A stretch of DNA of 64,000 bases from Xanthomonas vasicola (GTDB lineage: Bacteria > Pseudomonadota > Gammaproteobacteria > Xanthomonadales > Xanthomonadaceae), in assembly GCF_000772705.2 (NCBI RefSeq), contig NZ_JSBW02000067.1, positions 50,026 to 114,025 on the forward strand, in the 5' to 3' direction. Every line of letters begins with the position of its first letter. Positions within the stretch are counted from its first letter, which is position 1. This document shows, piece by piece, positions 56,810 through 64,000 of the stretch. The translations under genes were made by a program, and so were the position numbers. The notes beneath the pieces were generated by a model that saw only the letters and a list, made by a program, of their open reading frames with translations, did no database searches and was not told the origin of the DNA.

Positions 56810-58394
56810 GCGCAAGATCTCCAGGCTTGATCAACGGCGGTACGGTGAAGGTATGTGCCGGCGCCGGCGACGGCACCGTCCATTCCAGGCCCTTGGCGCC
56901 TTCCCAGGCGCGCGCATCTGCCCGTGCGCCGCTGCGCAGCGACGACAGCAGAATCGCAGCCATCAGGAACGGCGTGGCGAACATGCCGAACGCACCGATC
57001 GAACTGACCAGATTCCAGTCGGCGAACACCACGTTGTAATCGGGAATACGCCGCGGCATGCCGGCCAAGCCAAGGAAGTGTTGCGGGAAGAACAGCAGGT
57101 TGACGAAAACCATCGTCCACCAGAAGTGCACCTTCGCCCAGGTTTCGTTGTACATCCGCCCGGTCCACTTGGGCCACCAGTAGTACACCGCCGCAATCAG
57201 CGCGAACACCGCACCGGTGACCAGCACGTAGTGGAAATGCGCCACCACGAAATAAGTGTCGTGATACTGGAAGTCGGCCGGCACGATCGCCAGCATCAGG
57301 CCGGAAAAACCACCGATGCTGAAAAGAATCACGAACGCCACTGCCCACAACATTGGCGATTCGAAGGTCAGCGAACCCTTCCACATCGTGCTGACCCAGT
57401 TGAACACCTTCACCCCGGTCGGGATGGAGATCAGCATGGTGGCGAACATGAAATAGATTTCGCCACCGAGCGGCATGCCCACGGTGAACATGTGGTGCGC
57501 CCACACGATGAAGCTCAGGAACGCGATTGCCGCGATGGCGTACACCATTGCCTGGTAACCGAACAGCGGCTTGCGGCTGAAGGTTGGGATGATTTCGCTG
57601 ACCACGCCGAACGCCGGCAGGATCATGATGTACACCTCGGGGTGCCCGAAGAACCAGAAGATGTGCTGGTACATCACCGGGTCGCCGCCGCCGGCCGCAT
57701 TGAAGAAACTGGTGCCGAAGAATTTGTCGGTCAGCAACATGGTCACTGCGCCGGCCAGCACCGGCATCACCGCAATCAGCAGGAACGCGGTAATCAGCCA
57801 CGCCCAGCAGAAGATCGGCATCTTCAACAGATCGATCCCGGGGGCGCGCATATTGAGCACGGTGGCGATGATGTTGATCGCGCCCATGATCGAACTGACG
57901 CCGGCCACGTGGATCGCGAACACGCTGAAGGCCACGTTGTAGCCGCCTTGCAGCGACAGCGGCGGGTACAGCGTCCAGCCGCCTGCCGGCGCGCCGCCCG
58001 GCAGAAACAGCGTCAGCAGCAATAAGGTGAAGGCCACCGGCAGCAGCCAGAACGACCAGTTGTTCATGCGCGGCAATGCCATGTCCGGCGCACCGATCTG
58101 CAACGGAATCATCCAGTTGGCCAAGCCGACAAAGGCAGGCATCACGCCGCCGAAGATCATCACCAGTGCATGCACGGTGGTCATCTGGTTGAAGAATTCC
58201 GGTTTGACGAACTGCAAGCCGGGCTGCATCAATTCGGCGCGAATCACCACGCTCATCGCCGCGCCGATGATGAACATCACGAAGGAAAACAGCAGATATA
58301 GCGTGCCGATGTCCTTGTGATTGGTTGAAAAGAACCAGCGCTCGACGAAACCGGGCTGGTGGTGTCCGTGGTGATCGACTGCGGTATGGGCCAT
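56790..58394 (-). CDS. ctaD: Cytochrome c oxidase subunit I (aa3 type)
   Basis: 534 residues, twelve transmembrane helices, catalytic heme-copper subunit. WFFSTNHKDIGTLYLLFSF at the N-terminus; heme a ligand His in TTVHALVMIFGGVMP; CuB and Tyr in FWFFGHPEVYIMILPAFG, VWAHHMFTVGM; heme a3 and heme a ligands in HDTYFVVAHFHYVL. The K- and D-channel segments appear intact. Highly conserved, so identification is certain. It lies 38 bp after ctaC. Confidence 0.98.
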   Translation of the reverse strand: MAHTAVDHHGHHQPGFVERWFFSTNHKDIGTLYLLFSFVMFIIGAAMSVVIRAELMQPGLQFVKPEFFNQMTTVHALVMIFGGVMPAFVGLANWMIPLQIGAPDMALPRMNNWSFWLLPVAFTLLLLTLFLPGGAPAGGWTLYPPLSLQGGYNVAFSVFAIHVAGVSSIMGAINIIATVLNMRAPGIDLLKMPIFCWAWLITAFLLIAVMPVLAGAVTMLLTDKFFGTSFFNAAGGGDPVMYQHIFWFFGHPEVYIMILPAFGVVSEIIPTFSRKPLFGYQAMVYAIAAIAFLSFIVWAHHMFTVGMPLGGEIYFMFATMLISIPTGVKVFNWVSTMWKGSLTFESPMLWAVAFVILFSIGGFSGLMLAIVPADFQYHDTYFVVAHFHYVLVTGAVFALIAAVYYWWPKWTGRMYNETWAKVHFWWTMVFVNLLFFPQHFLGLAGMPRRIPDYNVVFADWNLVSSIGAFGMFATPFLMAAILLSSLRSGARADARAWEGAKGLEWTVPSPAPAHTFTVPPLIKPGDLAHEDIGH

Positions 58395-58432
58395 GACGGA
58401 ACGACCTCTGCGAAGCGAGCGGTTGCGAGCGA

Positions 58433-59398
58433 CTAAAGAGCGGCGGTCGGTGTTGCAACTGGGGCGGGCGCTGCGGCAGGCGCAGTGTCACCTGCCGGCG
58501 TTGCCGGTGCAGCCGAAGGCGGTGCGGCAGTTGGACCCGCAGGTGCCGCTGCCGGAGCAGTGCCTGCCGCGCTGCGGCGCGACGCCAGCCAGCGCTGGAA
58601 TTCGGCCTTGGGCAGCGCTTCCACCACGATCGGCATGAAGCCATGATCCTTGCCGCACAACTCGGCGCACTGCCCGCGATACACGCCCGGCTGTTCGATG
58701 TTGGTCCAGGCTTCGTTGACAATGCCGGGAATCGCGTCCTGCTTCCATCCCAGCGCAGGCACCCACCAGGCGTGGATCACGTCGTCGGCAGTGATCACGA
58801 AACGGATCTTGGTGTTCACCGGCAGCACCAGGCGATTGTCCGCATCCAGCAGGTAATGTGGCTGCGAGGCCGCAGTCGGGCGCTCGCCGCTTTGCCGGAT
58901 ACGATCGGATTCGCGTGCCAGGCGACTGGTGAATTCCACGCCCTGGCCGAGATACTCGTATTTCCACATCCATTGATAGCCGGTCACCTTGACCGTCATT
59001 TCCGATTCGCGGGTGTCGTACATTGCGATCAATTTGGCCGTCGCCGGCCAGGCCATCGCGATCAGCACCAGCACCGGAATCACCGTCCACAGCACTTCAG
59101 CAGTGGTGTTGTGACTAAATTGCGCAGCCACCGCGCCTTTGGATTTGCGGAACTTGAAGATCGCATAGCCCATCGCGCCGAACACCAGCGCGCCAATCAC
59201 CACGCACACCCACAGCGCCACCATGTGCGCCTCGTAGGCCATGCGCGCGGTCTGGGTCACCCCACGGCCCATGTTGAGCTGCCATTCCTTCGGATCGGCC
59301 GATTGCGCCCAGGCGGCCGGTGCGCTCAGCAGCGCAGCCATCGCCAGGCCCACGTGTATGTAAGTGCTCATCGACTTCCAGCTGCTGCGTTGCGTCAT
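58433..59398 (-). CDS. ctaC: Cytochrome c oxidase subunit II (CuA subunit)
   Basis: 321 residues. Signal peptide (AALLSAPAAWAQS), two TM helices (about 60-82 and about 101-122), then the cupredoxin domain: QWMWKYEYLGQGVEF, DDVIHAWWVPALGWKQDAIPG and the CuA site RGQCAELCGKDHGFMPI. Residues from about 280 to the end are a Pro/Ala/Thr-rich tail with no cytochrome c domain, longer than usual. First structural gene of the operon, 16 bp after the DUF2244 gene. Confidence 0.97.
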   Translation of the reverse strand: MTQRSSWKSMSTYIHVGLAMAALLSAPAAWAQSADPKEWQLNMGRGVTQTARMAYEAHMVALWVCVVIGALVFGAMGYAIFKFRKSKGAVAAQFSHNTTAEVLWTVIPVLVLIAMAWPATAKLIAMYDTRESEMTVKVTGYQWMWKYEYLGQGVEFTSRLARESDRIRQSGERPTAASQPHYLLDADNRLVLPVNTKIRFVITADDVIHAWWVPALGWKQDAIPGIVNEAWTNIEQPGVYRGQCAELCGKDHGFMPIVVEALPKAEFQRWLASRRSAAGTAPAAAPAGPTAAPPSAAPATPAGDTAPAAAPAPVATPTAAL

Positions 59399-59414
59399 TG
59401 CCTAGACCCTTACG

Positions 59415-59891
59415 TCATCGGTGACGGCCATTGGCGGCCGCGAGCAAGCGTTTCAGCGTAGTTGCCAGTTCCACACGTTCGGCCGGCCCGAGAAAACTTC
59501 CAATCTCGATCTGCTTGCCGCTGCTGACCAGCAACACCCTGTCGTCGCGCTCCATGCATAACCGCACCCAATGCGGATGTGCCTGGAACGCTGGTGGCGC
59601 ATGCCCGGACGGAAACACCTCGACAACGGTCTCCCCCACCCGGATCGCTTCTTCGCGCTCGCCACTTCGCCACAACGTCCGTAGCGCCAGCGCCACCACA
59701 CCACTGTGCACCAAGGCGAACACCGGCGCGAACGCATTGCCGGTCCACCAGCCCAGGCCTGCAAACAGCCACATCATTCCTGCCAACACTGCGAACAGCT
59801 GCACAAATTGCCTGGCCGACAGTGCCCGCGGAGGCCGCAACCGCAGCTGCGTCCCAACCCCTTCGGACATCAACGGCAGCACTTCGATCAT
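59415..59891 (-). CDS. DUF2244 domain-containing membrane protein
   Basis: 158 residues. Two TM helices close together (about 28-70, FVQLFAVLAGMMWLFAGLGWWTGNAFAPVFALVHSGVVALALRTLW, given as a span) and a C-terminal soluble part with VVEVFPSG and HPHWVRLCMERDDRVLLVSSGKQIEIGSFLG, typical of DUF2244. The gene is often found by cytochrome oxidase genes, and here it leads the ctaC operon. The start MIEVLPLMSEG has no strong ribosome site; MSEGVGTQLR, seven codons on, is possible. Confidence 0.85.
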   Translation of the reverse strand: MIEVLPLMSEGVGTQLRLRPPRALSARQFVQLFAVLAGMMWLFAGLGWWTGNAFAPVFALVHSGVVALALRTLWRSGEREEAIRVGETVVEVFPSGHAPPAFQAHPHWVRLCMERDDRVLLVSSGKQIEIGSFLGPAERVELATTLKRLLAAANGRHR

Positions 59892-60168
59892 AAACAGCAC
59901 GCAGCGCACTGCGGGAATAGCCCGATGGTAGACCCGCGCCAACGCATGCGGCAAGCATTTCCGGCGATCAAAAATTTGCTGCAGTGCAGCTAAAAATGCG
60001 CGTAAATCAATCACTTCCGAATTACCCCGTCGAAAGCCGTGCCGAAACCCTGCGGCGCGCACGCATGACAACGACATGCACAAAACGGCGGGAAAGCCGC
60101 CGCTTCCACACAAGTGCGCATGCCATGCGGCTCACTAGAATGAGCACGGAATCCAAGGCACCTTTCGC

Positions 60169-63100
60169 ATGAACGCTCAGCTCGACCCGCTTGCTTCCAC
60201 CTCAGTTGCGCGCGCGCTTCTGGCGCCCGAACTGCCCGCCGCACCTGGCGCATTGCGTGCTGCCATTACCGCAGCCTGGCTCAAGGACGAAACCGAGCAC
60301 GTGCGTAAGTTGCTCGACCAGGCCCGCCTGCCCGCCGCTGAGCAAGCCAAGGTGCAAGCGATCGCTGCCGATCTGGTCACCCGTGTGCGTGCACGTGCGC
60401 AGGACCAGGGCGCCATCGAAGCCTTCATGCGCCAGTACGACCTGGGCAGCGAAGAAGGCGTGTTGCTGATGTGCGTCGCCGAGGCACTGTTGCGCATTCC
60501 CGACCAGGACACCGCCGACAAGCTGATCCGCGACAAGCTCGGCGATGCGGATTGGAAGAAGCACATGGGCGGCAGCGATTCGGTGCTGGTCAATGCCTCC
60601 ACCTGGGGCCTGATGCTGACCGGCCAGTTGGTGCAGCTCAACGACCTCACCCGCGCCGATGTGCCGGGTGCCTTCAAACGCCTGATCGGCCGCGTCGGCG
60701 AACCGGTGATTCGTCTGGCCGTGCGTCAGGCCATGAAGATCATGGGCCACCAGTTCGTCATGGGCCGCACTATCGGCGAAGCGCTGTCGCGTTCGCGCAA
60801 GGGCGATAACGCCAACTACCGCTACTCGTTCGACATGCTCGGCGAAGGCGCGCTCACCATGAAGGATGCGCAGCGCTATCTGCAGGCGTATCGCGATGCG
60901 ATTCATGCGATCGGCCGCAGCGGCAAGTTCGTTGGTACCGACGTGTTCGCTGCGCCCAGCATTTCGATCAAACTCTCGGCACTGTATCCGCGCTACGAGC
61001 ATGCAAAGCGCGCCCGCGTGATGGCAGAGCTTGTTCCCGGCGTGCTGGAGCTCGCCCAGTTGGCCAAGTCGTATGGCATCGGCTACACCGTCGACGCCGA
61101 AGAAGCCGACCGTCTGGAACTCTCGCTGGACATCATCGAAGCCACCTTCTCCGACCCGTCGTTGGATGACTGGGAAGGCTATGGCCTGGCGGTGCAGGCG
61201 TATCAAAAGCGCACGCCGTACACGATCGATTTTCTTGCCGATCTCGCGCGCCGTGTCGGGCGACGTATTCCGGTGCGTCTGGTCAAAGGCGCGTACTGGG
61301 ACGCGGAAATCAAGCGCGCGCAAATTGAAGGGCACCCCGGCTACCCAGTATTTACCCGCAAGCAAAATACTGACGTCTCGTATCTGGCCTGCGCACGTCG
61401 CATGTTCGCGCACAATGACGCGCTCTATCCGATGTTCGCCACGCACAACGCGCAGACCATTGCGGCGGTGCGTGCGATCGCAGCAGGCAAGACCTACGAG
61501 CATCAGAAACTGCATGGCATGGGCGATGACCTTTATGCCGAAGTGATTCCAGCCGATCGTCTCGGCCTGCCATGCCGCGTGTATGCACCGGTCGGCTCGC
61601 ACGAAGATTTGCTGCCGTATCTGGTGCGCCGCCTGCTGGAAAACGGCGCCAATTCCAGCTTCGTCAATCGCATCACCGATGAAGATGTCGCCATCGAAGA
61701 CCTCATCCGCGACCCGGTCGAGGCGGTGTCGTCGTTCACCTCCATCCCGCATCCCAAGATTCCACTGCCGGCCGATTTGCTGCGTAGTCAGAACCAGAAC
61801 AGGAAAAACTCCATGGGCGCCAATCTCGCCAACGACAACGATCTGCGCCAGCTGGCCGAGCAACTCAACGCCGCCATCAAACCCTGGAAAGCGACGCCTT
61901 TGGTGCCTGGTGCGCTGATCAGCACGCCCAGCCAGGCGGTGTTGAATCCAGCAGATCGCCGAGAGACGGTTGGGCAGTGGCACCCAGCTGATCCGGACAC
62001 CGTGCAGAAGTCGTTGGTCAGTGCTGCGGCCGCGCAACCTGGCTGGAACCGCACACCTGCAGCGAGCCGCGCCACCATTCTGGAGCATGCAGCCGATTTA
62101 CTTGAAGCGCGCATGCCCGAGTTCATGACGATCTGCGTCAAGGAAGCCGGCAAGACGCTGCCCGACGCAGTGGCCGAAGTCCGCGAGGCTGTGGATTTCC
62201 TGCGCTACTACGCCGGCCAGGCGCGCGCGCAGTTTGGTGCGCCTGAGCGCCTGCCCGGGCCCACCGGCGAATCCAACGAATTGCAGCTGCATGGCCGTGG
62301 CGTGTTCGTCTGCATCAGTCCCTGGAACTTCCCGCTGGCGATTTTCCTCGGCCAAGTTGCCGCGGCGCTGGCGGCCGGCAACACCGTCATTGCCAAGCCG
62401 GCCGAGCAGACCAATCTGATTGGCTTTGCGGCAGTCAAACTTCTGCACGAAGCCGGCGTACCCGAAGCGGCTGTGCAGTTCCTGCCAGGCGATGGCGCCA
62501 CCGTTGGCGCCGCGCTGACCAATGACCCGCGCGTCGCCGGTGTCGCCTTCACCGGCTCTACCGAAACCGCACGCATCATCAACCGCACCTTGGCCGCGCG
62601 CGATGCTGCCATCGGCGTCTTGATTGCCGAAACCGGCGGCCAAAATGCCTTCATCGCCGACTCGTCCTCGCTGCCCGAAGCAGTGGTCAAAGACGCCATC
62701 TCCAGCGCCTTCATTTCCGCCGGGCAGCGTTGCTCCGCCGCACGCGTCCTGTTCGTCCAGGACGATATCGCCGACAAGGTCATGACCATGCTGGCCGGCG
62801 CGATGGGCGAGTTGAAGATCGGCGATCCCAGCCTGCTCTCCACCGACGTTGGCCCCGTGATCGACGCCGATGCGCTCAAGATTCTCGACCATCATGCTGC
62901 ACGCATGGATCGCGAAGCGCGCTTGATTGGAACCACCACGCTGGACGGCGGCACCGCGCACGGCAGCTTCTTCGCGCCACGCGCCTATGAACTGACATCG
63001 CTGGCCCAGCTACAGCGCGAAATTTTCGGCCCGGTGCTGCACGTAATTCGTTGGAAAGCCGATCAGCTTGACGCTGTTATCGACCAGATCAACGCGACAG

Positions 63101-63369
63101 GTTATGGCCTCACCCTGGGTGTCCATTCGCGGATCGACGAAACCATCGACCGCATTACTTCGCGCGTGGCGGTCGGTAACGTCTACGTCAATCGCAACCA
63201 GATCGGTGCCGTGGTCGGCGTACAACCCTTCGGCGGCCAAGGCCTTTCCGGGACTGGTCCCAAAGCCGGCGGCCCGCATTACCTGCTCCGCTTCGCGACC
63301 GAAAAGGTCGTTACCGTCAACACCACCGCGGCAGGTGGCAATGCCTCTTTGCTGACGTTGGGTGACTGA
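60169..63369 (+). CDS. putA: Bifunctional proline dehydrogenase / P5C dehydrogenase PutA
   Basis: 1066 residues. Converts proline to glutamate: FAD-dependent proline dehydrogenase domain (about 180-490, with FVGTDVFAAPSISIKLSALYPRYE and RLVKGAYWDAEIKRAQ) and aldehyde dehydrogenase domain (about 560-1020, with VCISPWNFPLAIFLGQVAAALAAGN, ETGGQNAFIAD and catalytic Cys near 855 in ISAGQRCSAARVLF). It lacks the N-terminal ribbon-helix-helix DNA-binding domain and the extra C-terminal domain, so it is a minimal type B enzyme and not a self-repressor. No putR or putP is adjacent. AAGG lies 10 bases before ATG. Confidence 0.97.
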   Translation: MNAQLDPLASTSVARALLAPELPAAPGALRAAITAAWLKDETEHVRKLLDQARLPAAEQAKVQAIAADLVTRVRARAQDQGAIEAFMRQYDLGSEEGVLLMCVAEALLRIPDQDTADKLIRDKLGDADWKKHMGGSDSVLVNASTWGLMLTGQLVQLNDLTRADVPGAFKRLIGRVGEPVIRLAVRQAMKIMGHQFVMGRTIGEALSRSRKGDNANYRYSFDMLGEGALTMKDAQRYLQAYRDAIHAIGRSGKFVGTDVFAAPSISIKLSALYPRYEHAKRARVMAELVPGVLELAQLAKSYGIGYTVDAEEADRLELSLDIIEATFSDPSLDDWEGYGLAVQAYQKRTPYTIDFLADLARRVGRRIPVRLVKGAYWDAEIKRAQIEGHPGYPVFTRKQNTDVSYLACARRMFAHNDALYPMFATHNAQTIAAVRAIAAGKTYEHQKLHGMGDDLYAEVIPADRLGLPCRVYAPVGSHEDLLPYLVRRLLENGANSSFVNRITDEDVAIEDLIRDPVEAVSSFTSIPHPKIPLPADLLRSQNQNRKNSMGANLANDNDLRQLAEQLNAAIKPWKATPLVPGALISTPSQAVLNPADRRETVGQWHPADPDTVQKSLVSAAAAQPGWNRTPAASRATILEHAADLLEARMPEFMTICVKEAGKTLPDAVAEVREAVDFLRYYAGQARAQFGAPERLPGPTGESNELQLHGRGVFVCISPWNFPLAIFLGQVAAALAAGNTVIAKPAEQTNLIGFAAVKLLHEAGVPEAAVQFLPGDGATVGAALTNDPRVAGVAFTGSTETARIINRTLAARDAAIGVLIAETGGQNAFIADSSSLPEAVVKDAISSAFISAGQRCSAARVLFVQDDIADKVMTMLAGAMGELKIGDPSLLSTDVGPVIDADALKILDHHAARMDREARLIGTTTLDGGTAHGSFFAPRAYELTSLAQLQREIFGPVLHVIRWKADQLDAVIDQINATGYGLTLGVHSRIDETIDRITSRVAVGNVYVNRNQIGAVVGVQPFGGQGLSGTGPKAGGPHYLLRFATEKVVTVNTTAAGGNASLLTLGD

Positions 63370-63410
63370 TCCTGTCTGCGGTCCACTGATAGGCCGCACT
63401 ACCGGAGAAG

Positions 63411-63437
63411 CAAAAACACCGCGAGAGCGGGTTTTGG
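63411..63437 (+). terminator. Terminator-like hairpin after putA
   Basis: AAAACACCGC (63413-63422) pairs with GCGGGTTTT (63427-63435) around GAGA, with one bulge, and GGTTT follows. 42 bp past the putA stop. Confidence 0.7.
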
Positions 63438-63793
63438 TTTGAAGGGTCCGGTATTGAGCCGTGCGACTTGTGCTGAACAATCCAATTAAACAGGCACCAG
63501 ATCCAGTACAGGCCAATCAGGTGACTTATTCGCCGCAGCATTTGACACGCGTTCGCCCCCGGCTCTGTTCTCTACGAGAATTACCTTTGGCACGCCGATT
63601 CCTGAATTTCCTATATCTGTCCACTGCTACCTCATGACGTACGCCGATCGCTGAGTTCTCAATCCAACTGCTCGAACAAAAGTTCCAAGCCTTATCAACG
63701 CGTCGTTGAATAATTTGCTGCTGAACTAAGGCTTCCGCTTTAGGTCTTGCGTTGTTACGAAGCCTATAGGCGTCACAGCGGCGCGCTGTGTGA
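63438..63793. other. AT-richer segment of unknown origin next to the mutM remnant
   Basis: About 355 bp with visibly lower GC than the rest of the window (runs such as AATTATTCAACG and CCTATATCTG on one strand or the other). One minus-strand frame (63526-63804 from an internal ATG) is Arg-rich and open, but has no ribosome site and no recognised similarity. It begins where the mutM reading frame is lost. It may be the scar of an insertion or of a recombination with foreign DNA. Confidence 0.5.
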
Positions 63794-63874
63794 TCAGACG
63801 CCATGGATGCGTTGCGCAACCAGGTGCGGCGACAAGCCGCGCAGCGTAGTTTCAACTTCGGGCAACTCGGGCAT
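63794..63874 (-). pseudogene. mutM: mutM (formamidopyrimidine-DNA glycosylase) 5' remnant
   Basis: ATG at 63874 opens MPELPEVETTLRGLSPHLVA and goes on QRIHGV, then stops at TGA. Pro2 and Glu3 are the catalytic residues of Fpg, and PELPEVET is its invariant start; intact enzymes are about 270 residues and continue from HGV with ILRRPDLRWP-like sequence. Nothing like that follows in any frame, so the gene was cut rather than merely frameshifted. Either a functional copy lies elsewhere or the strain lacks Fpg. Whether the fragment is a real start could only be judged with the DNA beyond 64000. Confidence 0.7.
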
Positions 63875-64000
63875 TAGCGCATCCAAAGAACTGCCGGTTA
63901 CGCACCGGCAAAGCAGCATAGGGAGGCCGATGAGCTCGAATGCAATCGGCACGTTTCTGCAGATACTCTGCACCCACTGCACCCACTGCTTACACCTGAG

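Noticed and set aside
60202..62088. 628-residue minus-strand frame opposite putA
   Set aside because: Antisense shadow; no start signal and no protein-like pattern.
63526..63855. 109-residue minus-strand ORF beside the mutM remnant
   Set aside because: Arg-rich, no ribosome site and no family; the longer form overlaps mutM in another frame. Kept only as an AT-rich segment.

Overview
This 64 kb window is chromosomal DNA from a high-GC gammaproteobacterium, almost certainly Xanthomonas or a close Xanthomonadaceae relative. The basis is the rhlB-trxA-rho order, a Rho with a long Gln-rich N-terminal extension, a monomeric isocitrate dehydrogenase, long-form QueF, type B PutA without a DNA-binding domain, frequent GTG/TTG starts, and dispersed intergenic repeats built on the heptamer CGATTCC, which I know from Xanthomonas. 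It is mostly ordinary core genome. I found no rRNA, tRNA, CRISPR array, prophage or intact insertion sequence.

Layout. 1-3.2 kb: rhlB (5' part only), trxA and rho, ending in a strong bidirectional terminator. 3.2-9.6 kb: a TonB-C-like periplasmic protein, aceK and an overlapping LysR regulator facing a small ORF across a perfect palindrome, then monomeric icd. 9.9-13.3 kb: a lipoprotein, a cytoplasmic LysM protein, queF and an exported M20 peptidase. 13.5-21.3 kb: a tripartite-type RND efflux operon (adaptor plus two MdtB/MdtC-like pumps, no outer-membrane factor). 21.7-28.6 kb: accessory and small genes: one intact VOC protein, one broken VOC gene, an HglS/YdcJ-type 2-oxoadipate dioxygenase/decarboxylase, exported hypotheticals (one with a likely homopolymer frameshift), a HAD hydrolase, two exported EF-hand proteins, a membrane protein and a CPXCG protein.

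28.9-36.2 kb is a peptidoglycan turnover and recycling neighbourhood: D-Ala-D-Ala dipeptidase, AmiD-like lipoprotein amidase, NlpC/P60 endopeptidase, dipeptide epimerase, L,D-transpeptidase-like protein and an APC amino-acid permease. Together they could strip murein peptides from glycan, cut them, epimerise L-Ala-D-Glu and import amino acids. A 710 bp gap inside it holds two inverted copies of a palindromic repeat. 36.4-42.4 kb: two small stress-type proteins, YiaA, a PQQ-type sugar dehydrogenase, a GH3 beta-glucosidase with a LacI-type operator, and folB.

42.5-48.1 kb: tsaD, divergent from the macromolecular synthesis genes rpsU-yqeY, then brkB and dnaG; rpoD does not follow dnaG. 48.3-51 kb: a BASS-family transporter and a thioredoxin-fold lipoprotein. 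51.4-59.9 kb: the aa3 cytochrome c oxidase locus on the minus strand (DUF2244, ctaC, ctaD, a 57-aa membrane protein, ctaG, ctaE, SURF1, a Sco-like CxxxC protein, ctaA, ctaB), with one twin-transmembrane gene on the plus strand inside it. 60.2-63.4 kb: putA. The right edge carries the first 26 codons of mutM, cut off by an AT-richer segment.

No clearly new multi-gene system is visible. The best second-look items are the prion-like Rho extension, the palindrome between the LysR gene and the small ORF, the recycling cluster, the mutM truncation, the structured rpsU leader, the repeat families at gene ends and the two frame-broken genes.
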